Shown here piece after piece: positions 43,371-55,285 of a stretch of 64,000 nt of DNA. The position numbers and the translations under genes were made by a program. The notes beneath the pieces were generated by a model. The model saw only the letters and a program-made list of their open reading frames with translations. It was not told the origin of the DNA and did no database searches. Each line of letters begins with the position of its first letter. Position 1 is the stretch's first letter. This DNA comes from Macrolepiota albuminosa (Eukaryota > Basidiomycota > Agaricomycetes > Agaricales > Agaricaceae): NCBI GenBank assembly GCA_027475525.1, contig JAMWFC010000055.1:1158212-1222211 (forward strand), read 5' to 3'.

Positions 43371-46300
43371 GACAGCTTAAATTTCACTGTTGATGACACT
43401 TCTCCTACTATCTCTTATTTACCATTCGCCGACATCTTTCCACCCAACTTAACCGCCGGATGGAATTCCTGCTTTGGTGAAGGCTGTACTTTCCCTATGT
43501 CCCCTCAAGAAATTGTAATGGGACCGGTTTTCATGTTACATCCTTTGATCAGGCTGGTATATCTATCACATGGAGAGGTTCGTTCGCAACTCCTTACCGC
43601 TGTTGGTTATGACCGATATGACTGCAGGTACTGGTATTCAAGTACTAGGTGCCGTTCGAGGTAATGCAAGTTACAGCATTACACTCGATGGTGTCCGGGA
43701 ACATTCCAAACCCAACGATGAAGCTTTAGCAGTCTTCCAGGATTTAAATGACAGTGTCCACACTCTACTCTTGTCCACTGTCATACCCCCTGTCATACCT
43801 CTGAATGGCAACAATTCGGAACTTTTCTTTGATAAAACTGTGATCTACTTTAACACATCATCAAAGTGAAGTGATTTCACCTTTACTAGATATTAGAGCA
43901 CGTGGCTAACTGTCTCGATTCTATAGCTCGTCTTCGAATCTAGAGAAGTTAAAAAGTAATGTTCTTTTACAAGGTAGTTGGGGCCTCGAGACGTTCGGTA
44001 ATATCACGTATCATAAAACGCAGACCAAAGGCGATTCAGTTCAATCGTCTTTCACTGGTATGATGTTGTTATCATTGTTTTTGTCTATTGCACTCAACTA
44101 CGAGAAGGGGCTGGTTTCCTCTTAAGAGGAGCGACATCACCTACAGCTGGAAAGTACTCAGTTAGTGTTGACAACAATACGTCCACTCTGAGTGGTAAAT
44201 CAACCTTTGAAAATCCAGACACGTTACTTTTCTACGTTACTGGGCTCAACCCCACAGCTACCCACCAGGTTCTGATCAAGAACGAGGATGATCGTGATTT
44301 GTCAATTAAGTTTGACGGATTTCAAGCATTTGTACCTGAACTTGCAAGGTCCGTTTGTCATTTTGCCTTGTTATTGATAATTTTCGATCTTGATGATATT
44401 GTCAGCGTTCAACAAACTTCCGGTGCAGTCGTTCAGTCTGGAGCAGCTATATCCAAAGGAACGACTGCTGCGCTTGTTCTAGCAGGCATCCTTGGTTTCC
44501 TGATTATCAGTGGTCTTCTCTACTTCTTTTTTGTAATTCGGCCACAAAGACGCCGTGATAAACTGGCTCATTTGGAACGACGTAAAAAGAAAGAGAAGGA
44601 AGCTGGTTTGTAATTCGGCCACAAAGACGCCGTGATAAACTGGCTCATTTGGAACGACGTAAAAAGAAAGAGAAGGAAGCTGGCCATTGGGCGTCCTCAA
44701 TATTGCTCCCACGGTCTTTCCTGACGATATGGAAATTGGCTCGCAAGAAGGAACCACTGGGCACCACAAGAAGCACTCTAGTGAGAAGTCCGGGTTCGTT
44801 CGTTGGAGACGAGAAGTTGAAGGTGGCTTTGAAAATCTCCTTGGGATCACCTTTAGGCATTCTGGATCAACAGGCAAAAAACCGAGAAGATCCGGAGCAT
44901 CAGGAGGGCTTTCGAGCGCGAAGTCGTCTGTGTTCACCCTGTCGTCTTTGTTTACGCTTTCATCATCGAGACGCAGCCATGGAAAAGGCAAGAAAAAAGC
45001 AAAGTCGAAGCAAGCGAGCGAGAGCTCCGGCCAGTCCGCCAATATTGCTTTGGAAATTCCAGTCAGGCCAGACTCCCCAGATAGTTTCAAAAAAGAAAAA
45101 GATGCTGAGCTGTCTCGAGTATCTCCGGACTCGCACGTCTACGAGTCAGACATGCATACTCTTTCTTATATGAATACACCTCGACGAGTTTCGGCTTTAA
45201 GCCCTCCCCTTATTTCTCATTCGCGATCAGGTACTGACATTACTTCACATTCGACACGTCAGCCGATACCTCGTTCTTCCTCCCGTGGCCATTCGCCCGA
45301 AAGTACCGGCCGACGGGATAGTGTTGGTTTCTTGTTGAACTACGATAACCCTAAAACCGGTTCACCCATTCGCCCGAAAGTACCGGCCGACGGGATAGTG
45401 TTGGTTTCTTGTTGAACTACGATAACCCTAAAACCGGTTCACATGAAGACGTAGGCGACTCTGTAGCATCCATGTCTCACCCCTAATCCTGGTCACCTAT
45501 CTGTTCTTGCGCCGCGAGAGCGAGGCAGCGCCAGGTACAGTTCGGATGACGCAACGAGCTACTACCTTGGTTCAGCTGCAACACGTTTAGCCATCCGCAG
45601 TTTGAGGCCCCGTACGACTCAGTCTCCTGATATCCAATCTCTCGAACGAATTGAGCGTAGGGCCCGGACATCAGACGGGAGACATGAACCAGACGACTTC
45701 GCTATTCAGCCTACCCGAGGTCCACCTTCACCACGCAAATCTGACACCTCTTTTTTACATGTGGCTACACCTGCAATTAGGCCTATTGATATTACACCAG
45801 ATGAAATTCCAAGAATTGAGATTCCGCCAGCTGGGACTTCAGAGTTGCCCCACGACATGGTTTTGGACATCTCTCCTTCAAGCCCTTTTCGGATTGATTT
45901 TCCAGGCAACTCCTCTAGCAGTCACTTAGAGCGCCCTGTAATCACCGCACCACCGGAGGGCAACTCCGAGGAGAATACTGGCACTCTTTATTCGGCATTC
46001 CGATTGACTCCTCCAAGCAACCCACCTCTTTCTAGCGGCGATGGAAGGAACTCATTCTTAGACTTTGGAACTCCACTCAATATGTCGAATCAAAACCAAT
46101 CTACACAATCTCCATCTGAAACTCGGACACAGAAACAAGGAAGTGAACGGTCAAGAAGTAACTCTACATCACAGATGGCTAATTTCTCACCGAGCGGTTC
46201 ATCCAATGTATCAGCCCCGGCAACTTCGTCAACTTCTGGTCCAACTCCGACTTCGTACTTTCCTTATCCTGTGTCGCTGACCCCATCGCCTCATCATCCT

Positions 46301-46573
46301 GAAGGGCACATCCCAGCTCGTCCTGTTAGGTCCAGTTCTAGAGCTCTCGATAAAGAAGCTCGACAAGAAGACCGTCGTCTTGCTCAACTCCGACTCTCAG
46401 CCTTCGGCCCACCTACAGATCTAGACAGCGTCCCTATGTCTGTCACATCGGAAAAGCGACCTCGTCATAGTGGCTCAACAAGCGATTTTGGTGGGGGTGC
46501 TATCAGCTCCCAGCTCCTTCCTCATCCACCACTTCCTCACAAGCACTCGGACGCATCCCTCCCGCCTGCCTAG
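43371..46573 (+). CDS. Single-pass membrane protein with Ser/Pro-rich cytoplasmic tail
   Basis: The ectodomain exons from about 43.38 kb carry many N-glycosylation sites (NLT, NGT, NAS, NDS) and a cysteine pair (SCFGEGC), with SFDQAGISITWRG and GIQVLGAVRGNASYSITLDG in a beta-rich pattern. One membrane segment, LVLAGILGFLIISGLLYFFF near 44.48-44.54 kb, is followed by a basic stop-transfer stretch (RPQRRRDKLAHLERRKKKEK). The tail, about 600 residues, is Ser/Pro/Thr-rich and probably phosphorylated. Duplications at 44,531-44,684 and 45,291-45,444 break the frame, including a false stop at 45,413-45,415; the tail then continues to the stop at 46,571-46,573. It resembles fungal Mid2/Axl2-like surface sensors in layout only. 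I do not recognise the family, and the start codon and signal peptide are unresolved. Confidence 0.65.
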
Positions 46574-47617
46574 TCATAGGGAAATGATCATCACAATCGT
46601 AGTTCGAGCGCTTATTTTTAAGGTGGTATTATCATTTCTATCCTTGAACATGGATTGAGTACTCTACACCTCTCTTCTTTTAATTTCATGTTCAGTAGCA
46701 AACTAACCTTGACATTGTAATTCGTCGGAATCCCATTTTATGCGTACGCCGTTACTCGTATTGTTACTTGTCAATTGCTCTATCTATGGACTGTATTTAT
46801 GCAAGGTTAAGGAATACGCCTTTTGCTGGATCTTTCGAACCTTGCACCACGATTCACGTGAGCCTTCTGATAGACGAACTCAAGCCTCCAGTGACTTTCC
46901 TAACGCCGCATGCTACTCACTTCCATCAAGAAATTGTCTTGCTTCGTGTTATGCAAGATGTTGTCGACTGTTCGTCGTATGCTTCTTATACGTGGTCAAA
47001 TTATCTCGTTGTTAATACTCCGAGAAGCCGGAAGTTAGACACTGCTTATTATGGAGGTCGATCAAAATTGAAACGCTTTTTATAACTGATCATCGATATC
47101 AATTATCTTCTGGATACTTCAATCTAGTTCTTGAAGCTTGAGAGCTATTGGATGAAACTCGAGTCAAAAGAAATTCCGTATCCCCACGCAACTGTTTGGT
47201 AGTCAAAAATAAAATTTCGAAACCCAGGGACAAGACCTGGTTAACATACTGACAGTCTTCACTTGTTCTACTGGTCCACTTTATGTCCATGTTCCTACGA
47301 AGTCGGGACTTGCTAAGCGTACCTTATGAGCCGCTGACAGTTACAAAGCTAATTTGCTCGAGTTGATGAAGATTAGGGAATTCTGACAAAGAATTCGCTC
47401 AGGGTTAGACGTCAGACCACCACCCGACGGCCGTCGATAATCTAAGATATCGAAAGAAGTCCAAAATCTGCACGTATAAGACTGACAGAACACATGGCTG
47501 GCGACGGCCGTCGATAATCTAAGATATCGAAAGAAGTCCAAAATCTGCACGTATAAGACTGACAGAACACATGGCTGGATAGTATCCACAGATCTCCGCA
47601 ATTACACACCTTGAAGG
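46574..47617. other. Intergenic region
   Basis: No gene or RNA is supported. It contains a 77-bp join duplication (47,425-47,578). Confidence 0.5.
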
Positions 47618-48660
47618 ATGAACAACGCCATCAGAGGATATCTGGCCGCTCTCCTGGCCGTACAGGTATAACAGATGCCCTGAATATACATAGCTCAAAA
47701 ATTTGATTTACTCCTCAGTTATCTTACGCCAGCTTTCCGCTGTGCAGGAGGTCAAGGCGCGCTCATTCCCTCCGGGTTTATCCATTCCGAATGATATAAA
47801 ACTTTGGGGACCATATTCCTACTTAGGATGTTTTACGTGAGTTCGCGTAGACTGCCTTTCGACTAGACCTACATCCTAATAGACCTGCTTAGGGACAACG
47901 CAGCATTTCGTTCGCTTACCGTGCTGTCCTCGTCTTCCAGTAGCATGACAATTGAAAGTTGCCTCAGCTTTTGTAACTCTCGTGCTGGCTACTACAACTT
48001 GGCTTATGTCGGCCTGGAGTATGCATCGGAATGCTGTAAGCCTTAGCATCTTAAAACAGTTCCCATGTGGTGATAGCTTTTTCGTGCGGCAGACTGTGAT
48101 TGGGTACTTCAACCCACTGCTGTTCAAGTTGATGACAGCGAATGCGATATGCCATGTGCTGGAAACGCTTCTCAGCCATGCGGTGCAGGAAATCGCTTGA
48201 CTATAGTAAGCCTCGGAGGGTCCCCTACATCTGCACCCGCAACACTGAATACGGCCGGTAAACAATGGAACTACCAAGGGTGCTATCAGTATGTATCATG
48301 CATATACTCTCTGCATAACTGCCTGCAACACATTTGTGTGTAGTGATTCCCAGACAGCGAGGATCTTGCCCACCAAAACAGCGGTGCCTGATCCTCGTTT
48401 CTTCACATTGGAGATGTGTGCCTCTACTTGTGGAGCTGCTGGTTACACATATGCCGGAATAGAGTACCGAAATGAATGCTGTATGTCCTTCAATGCCTTC
48501 CGTTTTCATTCGCGTTTGAACATAACCAGGGTGTGGCTCTTCGTTGCCTTCAAACGCAGTCCTTGGCCCTGATGCCGATTGCGGTATGGCCTGCCTGTAC
48601 AATTACTTTGAACGTTGCGGCGCCGCAGATCGCATGTCAGTTTATAAACTAGAAGCCTAA
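47618..48660 (+). CDS. Secreted protein with two WSC domains
   Basis: WSC is a cysteine-rich domain that binds cell-wall glucan or other polysaccharides. The start at 47,618 gives a hydrophobic leader (MNNAIRGYLAALLAVQ), likely a signal peptide. The first WSC domain runs from YLGCF through SSMTIESCLSFCNSRAGYYNLAYVGLEYASEC to MPCAGNASQPCGAGNRLTI. The second starts WNYQGCYQ, continues LEMCASTCGAAGYTYAGIEYRNEC and ends with DCGMACLYNYFERCGAADRMSVYKLEA at the stop 48,658-48,660. Short introns interrupt both domains at similar places. There is no catalytic domain and no membrane segment or GPI signal at the end, so it is probably a secreted wall-binding protein. Confidence 0.8.
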
Positions 48661-48727
48661 ATCCGTTTTCCAGCTAACATCTGAAATTCCTAACATTACT
48701 ACGTAGTGTAATAATAAAAACAGAGAT

Positions 48728-51700
48728 CTATGATGAACCCGTCGAGTCCTTCCTTAGTCCAAAGCTAACAAAGCGTCTAAGGTCTGAGAATACCTCACGG
48801 CGCTCTCCGCCACGATTTGCTGAATCTGCTCCTGATCCACCTTGAGAACTATTGCTAGAACCAATTCCGCTAACAAATGAGCCTGCTGTCATCGGCGAAG
48901 TCATTGCTGTGAAGACGCCTTCCCCGTTCATCGCAAGGGGAAGCAAAACACGGCTTCCACCTGGACTGACAAGACTCCCTCCCAGCTGACCGGGCCCTGG
49001 TGGGTCCATGTCGAGAGAGGAAAGGAAGGAAGTACTGCCAAGGTCAGACTTTGTGCTGGTGATGGTGAGAAAGCTGTCAAGGAGAGCATTTTGTTGGGCT
49101 TTTGGCGTTCCCTTGAGATCAAGGATCTAAAGTAACAAGTCACTGTAACAATAACCACCATGAGGCAAGAATGTGGCCCACCTTCTGAAAATTCGAGAAG
49201 GAAGCGTCACCAATGAGGAGTGTATAATTAAGAATGAAACCTTCAGCAGGGTCCTGCAAACCAGATTCCAGCAGTGAGAGGCACCGCCAATGAGGAGTGT
49301 ATAATTAAGAATGAAACCTTCAGCAGGGTCCTGCAAACCAGATTCCAGCAGTGAGAGGCACCGAGATAATAGTATACTAACAACAGGCGTGACAATGACT
49401 TTAAGCAAAGCTTCTAACCGCGTGGTGCTCTTGGTTAACCCACGGGTATAGCTATAGATTACGGTGAGAAAACGAAAGGAATTCAGTACTACCAGCCTTC
49501 CACACCTTGATGTTGACAGAGCCTCTCCAGGCATTCTAGTTAGATAGCTCTTGACCTGTTGCAGGTCAATCAAGAGCTAATAAGCAAAATTTGATTGTCA
49601 GCATTGAAACCTTGACGGAGACGCGGGGCAACGAAACCTGTTCTGCTCCGATTTCCTTTAAAGGCCGGCTCTTCACGATTGCATTCGTAAATTTCGCTAA
49701 AATAAGACTACAAGCAAAGGCACATAGATCAAGTCCTGCATCATGATGACCGAAAGATGACCGCACCTGCACGCTTTGTCGAACAAATTCCGTAGATATT
49801 TTTTCTGTTCAACTAGTGGTTTGACAGTCTCGATGACCTGCTCTGCCGCTGAAACTAAATCCCCAGCATACGCAGATTGTCCGCTGACTTGATTTGTCGC
49901 AGTCCAAGTAGTCCGAGCCATCGTTGCGAATGCTGCATCACAAGCAGTCTCGAGTTCCCGTAACTGGATAACAATAGCTGCAGATACCACACTTCAGGGG
50001 CAAGACTTTCAACCAAACTGCGAGGGCCAGAACAAGGACACCCACCTGACAAACATCTCTCGTTCCGCTTGGAAACTGACGCGTTCTTTGAACTCTTCGT
50101 TGATCTTCTCCCTCATTTTGTCCTCCAGCTATGAAAGGTCACATCTTGCATGAGCACCTATCGGTAAAGTGTCGTTATATAAGGGCAGTACATACCTCAG
50201 AGGCAGTGGAGAGACAGTAATCAGCAGTATTGATTAACTTGCAAGCGTGTTTCAACTCTCGCACGTCATACCGTGTATCCCCAGAACGACGTGATTGGGG
50301 TTGTGAGGGGGACCTGTCACATATGAACTCAGTATCAGCATAGAGACTACGAAGATGACTAACAAACCTCTTAAGACTTGCAATCAGGACATCCTCTGGA
50401 GTTCTATCACGTGAGCACTAACCAATATTCCATCCATGAAAAACGCACCTGCATATATTCGTAACCATTTTTTATGTAATGTACACAGGTCAAAAAGTGC
50501 CTGACCCGTCGAGAGCTTGGCACACTGTTCTAAGCTCTGCGCATAGAAGTAGAACAAGTCAGTCGACGAGGATAGCACCAAGCTCTCTGTCTCTTCCTCA
50601 ACACCATTTGGAACGTCAAGAGAGGGCCGGGGCAGTGGACCCCTGCCTTTGGACTTTCGATGTGGCGCAAGCATATCTGCAAGAACTCTGAAAATGGATC
50701 AAGGATATTGTCCGGAGCTCGCACAACACAAGGCACTTACTTGTCCTGAGCATCAACAAAGATACTCATGTGGGATTCAAAGGCAGAAGATATTGGTTTG
50801 GGGGGTATAGTATGTGCGCCTATCGTTGCAGCAAGTATTGCTTGAAGCTAATTGTCGATATAAGCAAGAGAATGCTACTGGTTCCAAAAAACACCCTCAC
50901 ACTCGAAGCCCACTTCTTGACCATTGAATTCTCGAAATCTGTCGTGATTTGCAGATTTTCTAGCAGTGCCTTAACGGTGAGTGACGAGCCCGCCTTGGCC
51001 AAAAGCATGGTAAGATCGTCTCTGCATGCATACACATCCATCAGACTGTACATATCCAGCTTAACGCAAGGGCATACCGGGTGATATCCACAAACTTTGC
51101 AAAAAGACACCATCCCACTTTCCATTCGACAGGGAATACCCGACCTTGTTCGACCTCATGGGTTTGCAACATCCGTCGAAACCACGCGAACCGACGAGAG
51201 AGGTTGTCCAATTGTCCCGCCTCGTCTGTCGATCGGAATATACGACGATATTCCTTAAGCTCAAGGGCAACATAGCGGTCAATGAGGTGAGCACGGAAGT
51301 CGGGACCTAAGACATCCGCTACCAGACAGGCATCCGCGATGTGTGGTGCTTTTACGGCTTTCGAGGTGTCCTGGAGAATACTTCACATATAACGGATGGT
51401 CATCAGGAGAGATTCAGGGAAAAGAAGTATAAAACCGTACAACGCGTCAAAATCGGCATCAATTAGGGAACGAAGCTCGCCTTGTATTTCTTGTATGCGT
51501 TTCCAAACTTGCGAGATCCGTGGTACACCGTGGTATGTTTTAAAAGTCGCAGAAATTTGCTTTACTACCTACGTAAAGGTTTAGTCGTGCTCATCGAGAA
51601 TGTTTCGTGCGAGGTACTAACAGCAAGTGTTTCAGCGACATCACTGTACTTTTTCTCCTTTACAAGTTCTTCCAGCTGAGTTAGCGCATTGACTTCAGAA

Positions 51701-52417
51701 CGGAGGGTCGGTGGTTGAATAAAATCAGTAGTATATATTCATCAACGCGCGCACCTAGCATTTGTAAGCGTTTTAATGTTGTCATGCTCAAAATGAGGTT
51801 CTTCTTGGCTGTGTCCAACACCTGTATATCCTTTGTGATATTTCGAACCACTGCCTCTGACTCTGTTGCCTTTTCGCGTATACGCGACATCTGTCCAAGA
51901 AGGTCCTGTAAGCAGAAGCATGAGTCAGTCAAGGATTCAAGTGGCACTAGAAAAGTTTACAGAAATCATCTCCTGGATGAGCTGCATCTTCTCTGGATCC
52001 TGACTCTGCCGCAATTCATTCTGCAACGCATCGATTTCCTGCTGAAGTTGCTGCTGTGTGTCCGCTAATCGAGTGTTGACGAAGTCCAAATGTGCGAGGG
52101 ATTCCTCTGTTCACGTATCTGAAGTTGCTGCTGTGTGTCCGCTAATCGAGTGTTGACGAAGTCCAAATGTGCGAGGGATTCCTCTGTTCACGTATCGTCA
52201 GCACAGGAAATTACATTGGACCCTTAGCAGGTATAACCTCAGCAAGTCCAATGACAAATGCGCACCATCGGGAACAGGTCATTGAGAATAGGAATAGGAC
52301 TAAACGGCGTGTCAAATGAGGCGCGTCGAAGGGGTCACCTTGGAAGTCGCCGACATGGGCATCGAGGGCTCGTTGTACGGCGAGGATCACCTCGTGCGGG
52401 AGATCGTCATTGTGCAT
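48728..52417 (-). CDS. VPS53: VPS53, subunit of the GARP tethering complex
   Basis: GARP tethers vesicles from endosomes to the trans-Golgi network. The start at 52,417 gives LPHEVILAVQRALDAHV and then FSPIPILNDLFP, EESLAHLDFVNTRLADTQQQL and LRQSQDPEKMQLIQEMIS, the N-terminal coiled coil of Vps53. Next comes LLGQMSRIREKATESEAVV with DIQVLDTAKKNLILSMTTL, the most conserved Vps53 stretch. The middle and C-terminal helical exons extend to a Gly/Ser-rich tail (SGIGSSNSSQGGSGADSANR) and the stop at 48,728. Many introns are present. Joins at 52,042 and 49,210 disturb the frame. Its start lies 139 bp from that of the Yippee-like gene on the other strand, and its end 67 bp from the WSC gene's. Confidence 0.85.
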
Positions 52418-52556
52418 TGCAACCAGAGGATTAACGTAACACGTCGCGACTAATTACCAACCCCTAACCCTAATTTTGGTGCAACACCACATGTCGGGAT
52501 CTCTTAAGTCAGGGGCCTATAGGCGATGCTTCCTCCTTAGAATACTCTCGTGAGCC

Positions 52557-53219
52557 ATGAGCACCGATAAAGCCACAGTTGCCCAAATATATGCCGACAA
52601 GCCTTCCTTTTCATGTGCCAAGTGTGCTGCAGCTATTGTTGGTCGACTGCAGTAGAACTGTCCGCAGAAAGGACTGATCGAACGTTTGTACAGGCATTAC
52701 AGGATGAACTCATTAGCAAATCGTTCTCTGGGAGAGATGGACGGGGATAGTAAGTCTCAGATCTTTTACCTCATTTTTACCATCTTATCCCCCCTAATCC
52801 TATTCAGCCTCATGAACTCGGCGGATAATGTCAAGCTGGGACGACGAGAAGATCGAACGCTCTCGTATGTCCTCGCACAAGTTCCTATCGCATTCCGGAA
52901 GTGACATCGAGTAAAAGAACTGGCAAGTACAGTGTTGCAGATGTCTTCTGCTTAGGATGTGATGAACGCATTGGGTGGTTTTACCACACGGCGAGTGATA
53001 ACACACAGAGGTACAAAGAAGGTTAGCTCAATCTTTGACGTCGAGACTTTCCCAATTGAACTTGATAGGTAAATTCCTTTTGGAACGAGAGAAGCTAGGT
53101 TAGCTCAATCTTTGACGTCGAGACTTTCCCAATTGAACTTGATAGGTAAATTCCTTTTGGAACGAGAGAAGCTTTCAAGGAAAACGCATGGAAGTTGGAT
53201 GAATGACGCATTCGTTTGA
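52557..53219 (+). CDS. Yippee-like (YPEL/Mis18-type zinc fold) protein
   Basis: Small zinc-binding proteins of the Yippee family, related to the fold of Mis18 and cereblon. Splicing from the ATG at 52,557 gives YADKPSFSCAKCAAAI (first CxxC), ALQDELISKSFSGRDGRG, NVKLGRREDRTLS, then SVADVFCLGCDERIGWFYH (second CxxC) and QRYKEGKFLLEREKLS, ending at the TGA 53,217-53,219. This is the full Yippee pattern, about 115 residues. A 77-bp duplication (53,021-53,174) covers an intron and the start of the last exon, so one of two identical acceptors is false. It shares a 139-bp divergent promoter with VPS53. Confidence 0.85.
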
Positions 53220-53560
53220 AAACTCTTTGAGTTGTATCTTATCAGTTAACAATGTATTCTACCAACCAGCGAGGTTTCACTATATGTAAAAACGTATTCA
53301 TCCAGTGTACCGTTGTCAAGTCCCATCTTGGTCGATCAGGCGCACGGCAGAATGCTGCTTACATCCAATAATGTCTAGATTTGACGTCGAGTTGTGTGAG
53401 GCTATTCGTCTTTTGATACAAAATGACTATGCAGTTTGCGATCTTTCAGCTCGGATCACAACGCTCGGCACACTGAGCTTGGCGGCCATGAGTATGAGTA
53501 CGATATGTGTGATATAATCAGATCAACACTCTCACCTCAGGCCTGACTGACTAAAGACCA
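53220..53560. other. Intergenic region
   Basis: Between the convergent Yippee and Rpr2 genes. A short plus-strand frame (53,305-53,517) has no recognised content. Confidence 0.5.
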
Positions 53561-54483
53561 TCAAGTAATGTACACCCCATCTCCAAGGTCACTGTCCACG
53601 AGCCTCTCATTTCCACAGAATACGACGTGCCCCGCATCGCGGGCAAAGAGGGGCGGGACGCGTGCTTGCGCCTTTCCTTTCTTCTGCCTTCCACTTTTCT
53701 TCTTATCAAGATCCGGATTACCCTTGAGAGTGTCTACATCCATGCAAGAATCGTCCACAGGCATAGTCGTCGCGTCAGTTCCGGAAGCTGTTGGGGCTGG
53801 TGCAGATTGAATCGCTGTATCGTCCACTGCGATACAATCTGCCCTAAGTGTTGGAGGGGAAGGTATTCTTCGAGAGGCGTTACACCCTGTACAGGTGTAT
53901 ACCATAGTGTGACAGTGAGAAGACGATTCTGAAGATGTTGTGAATATTGGAATGATGAAATTACTATGCTTACTCTTAACGCGCACGGTAGCTGTTACAC
54001 CTGGAATCAATGTCAAATCACATCCTTTACACAGTGTTCGCTTTACACCAGGATCACTAAGTTGTAAAAAGATGAATTTCTAAATCAAAGGATATTGGTG
54101 GAACACACATTTTGACCATAGTTTTCTGTCCGACAGACTTCATTGTCGTGATATATGATCTAGAGAGCTCGCTTGCAGTGGCGATGTTTCTTAAAGATTT
54201 ATTCCTCCTTTTTCGCGCCTTCTTAACTTCTTTTGGTGTGCAGCTGGATTTGGCGTTTGCACTCGAACTAAAGATTTATTCCTCCTTTTTCGCGCCTTCT
54301 TAACTTCTTTTGGTGTGCAGCTGGATTTGGCGTTTGCACTCGAACTGAGGTCGTCGATTGTTTAGAGGATGGAATGGTATTGAGGTACACGCTGGCCTGG
54401 TAAAGAAAGTTTAAGCGCTGCATTATATCACGATTAGCGACACTATGCGCCGTGGGCACATCGTCTTTGCCCTTCTTCGCCAT
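53561..54483 (-). CDS. RPR2: RNase P/MRP protein subunit Rpr2/Rpp21
   Basis: A subunit of RNase P that helps trim the 5' leader of tRNA precursors in the nucleus. The start at 54,483 gives MAKKGKDDVPTAHSVANRD, then IMQRLNFLYQASVYLNT, the conserved first helices. After an intron comes VKRTLCKGCDLTLIPG with the first zinc-binding CxxC, then SHCHTMVYTCTGCNASRRIP with the second, the Rpr2 zinc ribbon. The tail is acidic then Lys-rich and ends at 53,561. An upstream in-frame ATG at 54,534 is less likely. A 77-bp duplication at 54,193-54,346 falls in the basic linker. It is divergent from the mL41 gene, 134 bp away. Confidence 0.85.
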
Positions 54484-54617
54484 TCCCGAGAGATATTTAA
54501 GGAAGGAATGTAACCGGTCCCTCGGGCCGGTCACGATTCAGCTTTGTAGACCACGTGCACAACTTTTTCGACTTTCAAGCATATAACCCTCGCAATCATC
54601 GAGACTCATCTGTCTTT

Positions 54618-55285
54618 ATGTTCCCAACCGTTGTTCGATTGTCAAAGGCCTCAAGAAGACCTTTAACACCAAAAAGAGGAAACAAGGACTACTATAAGGG
54701 TGTGTTATGCAGAATCTTGCAAGTCAGGGCCTCAATCTCACTCGAACCATACCCAAGGTACACGGCAGGCGTTCTTACCTGGTGGTTTGCGTACGGGCGC
54801 ACCTGGTAAACATGTCGTAGGAGGAAAAGCAAAATACCGTCTTATTGACGAGAAAGTCCGCGTCTTCGTCGCTCCACCGATCGAAGAGATTCTCTCTTCT
54901 CCCGTACGTGCCCAGTAGTACTTGAATATCGGAACTCGCTGAATATGCAGGAAAACATCAGCTGAGACCATATGTCTCTGTCAATGTTAATCTCAAGCCT
55001 AAGGATACCCAGGCTGTCTGGGGCCGTTTCCCTGACTCTCGCGGTCTCTCTGCTGAACATTTCCTCCAAATGTCACGACAACGGACAGACGAAGAACTAC
55101 AGATGACGGAATTGGCGGAATCGGCGGAATCGGCTGAGGAAGCGGACAAGCCAACTCTATCATGGCCGAAACGTCTTTTTCAAAGGACAATGACGCCAAC
55201 TGCACCTGAAGCAAATGCTCCACAAAATGTCATTCTGGAGGTACCGACTAGCACAAGCCAAACAACGGCTGGGAAGGCGCCGTAA
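54618..55285 (+). CDS. MRPL27: Mitochondrial large ribosomal subunit protein mL41 (MRPL27)
   Basis: A protein of the mitochondrial large ribosomal subunit. Exon 1 (54,618 to about 54,702) codes for a basic presequence-like start and RRPLTPKRGNKDYYKG. After an intron comes TRQAFLPGGLRTGAPGKHV, then GGKAKYRLIDEKVRVFVAPP, typical of the fungal MRP-L27 family. A later exon adds LRPYVSVNVNLKPKDTQAVW and an acidic, Ser/Thr-rich end at the TAA 55,283-55,285. That TAA is inside GCCGTAAGT, which could also be a splice donor, so a longer C-terminus is possible. It has a divergent promoter with RPR2. Confidence 0.82.

Noticed and set aside
44649..45173. 174-codon frame overlapping the membrane protein tail
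   Set aside because: It comes from the frame shift at the 44,531 join duplication; the overlapping Ser-rich frame continues the protein.
53305..53517. 70-codon plus-strand frame between the Yippee and RPR2 genes
   Set aside because: No domain, no splice support and no clear promoter; lengths like this are expected by chance.
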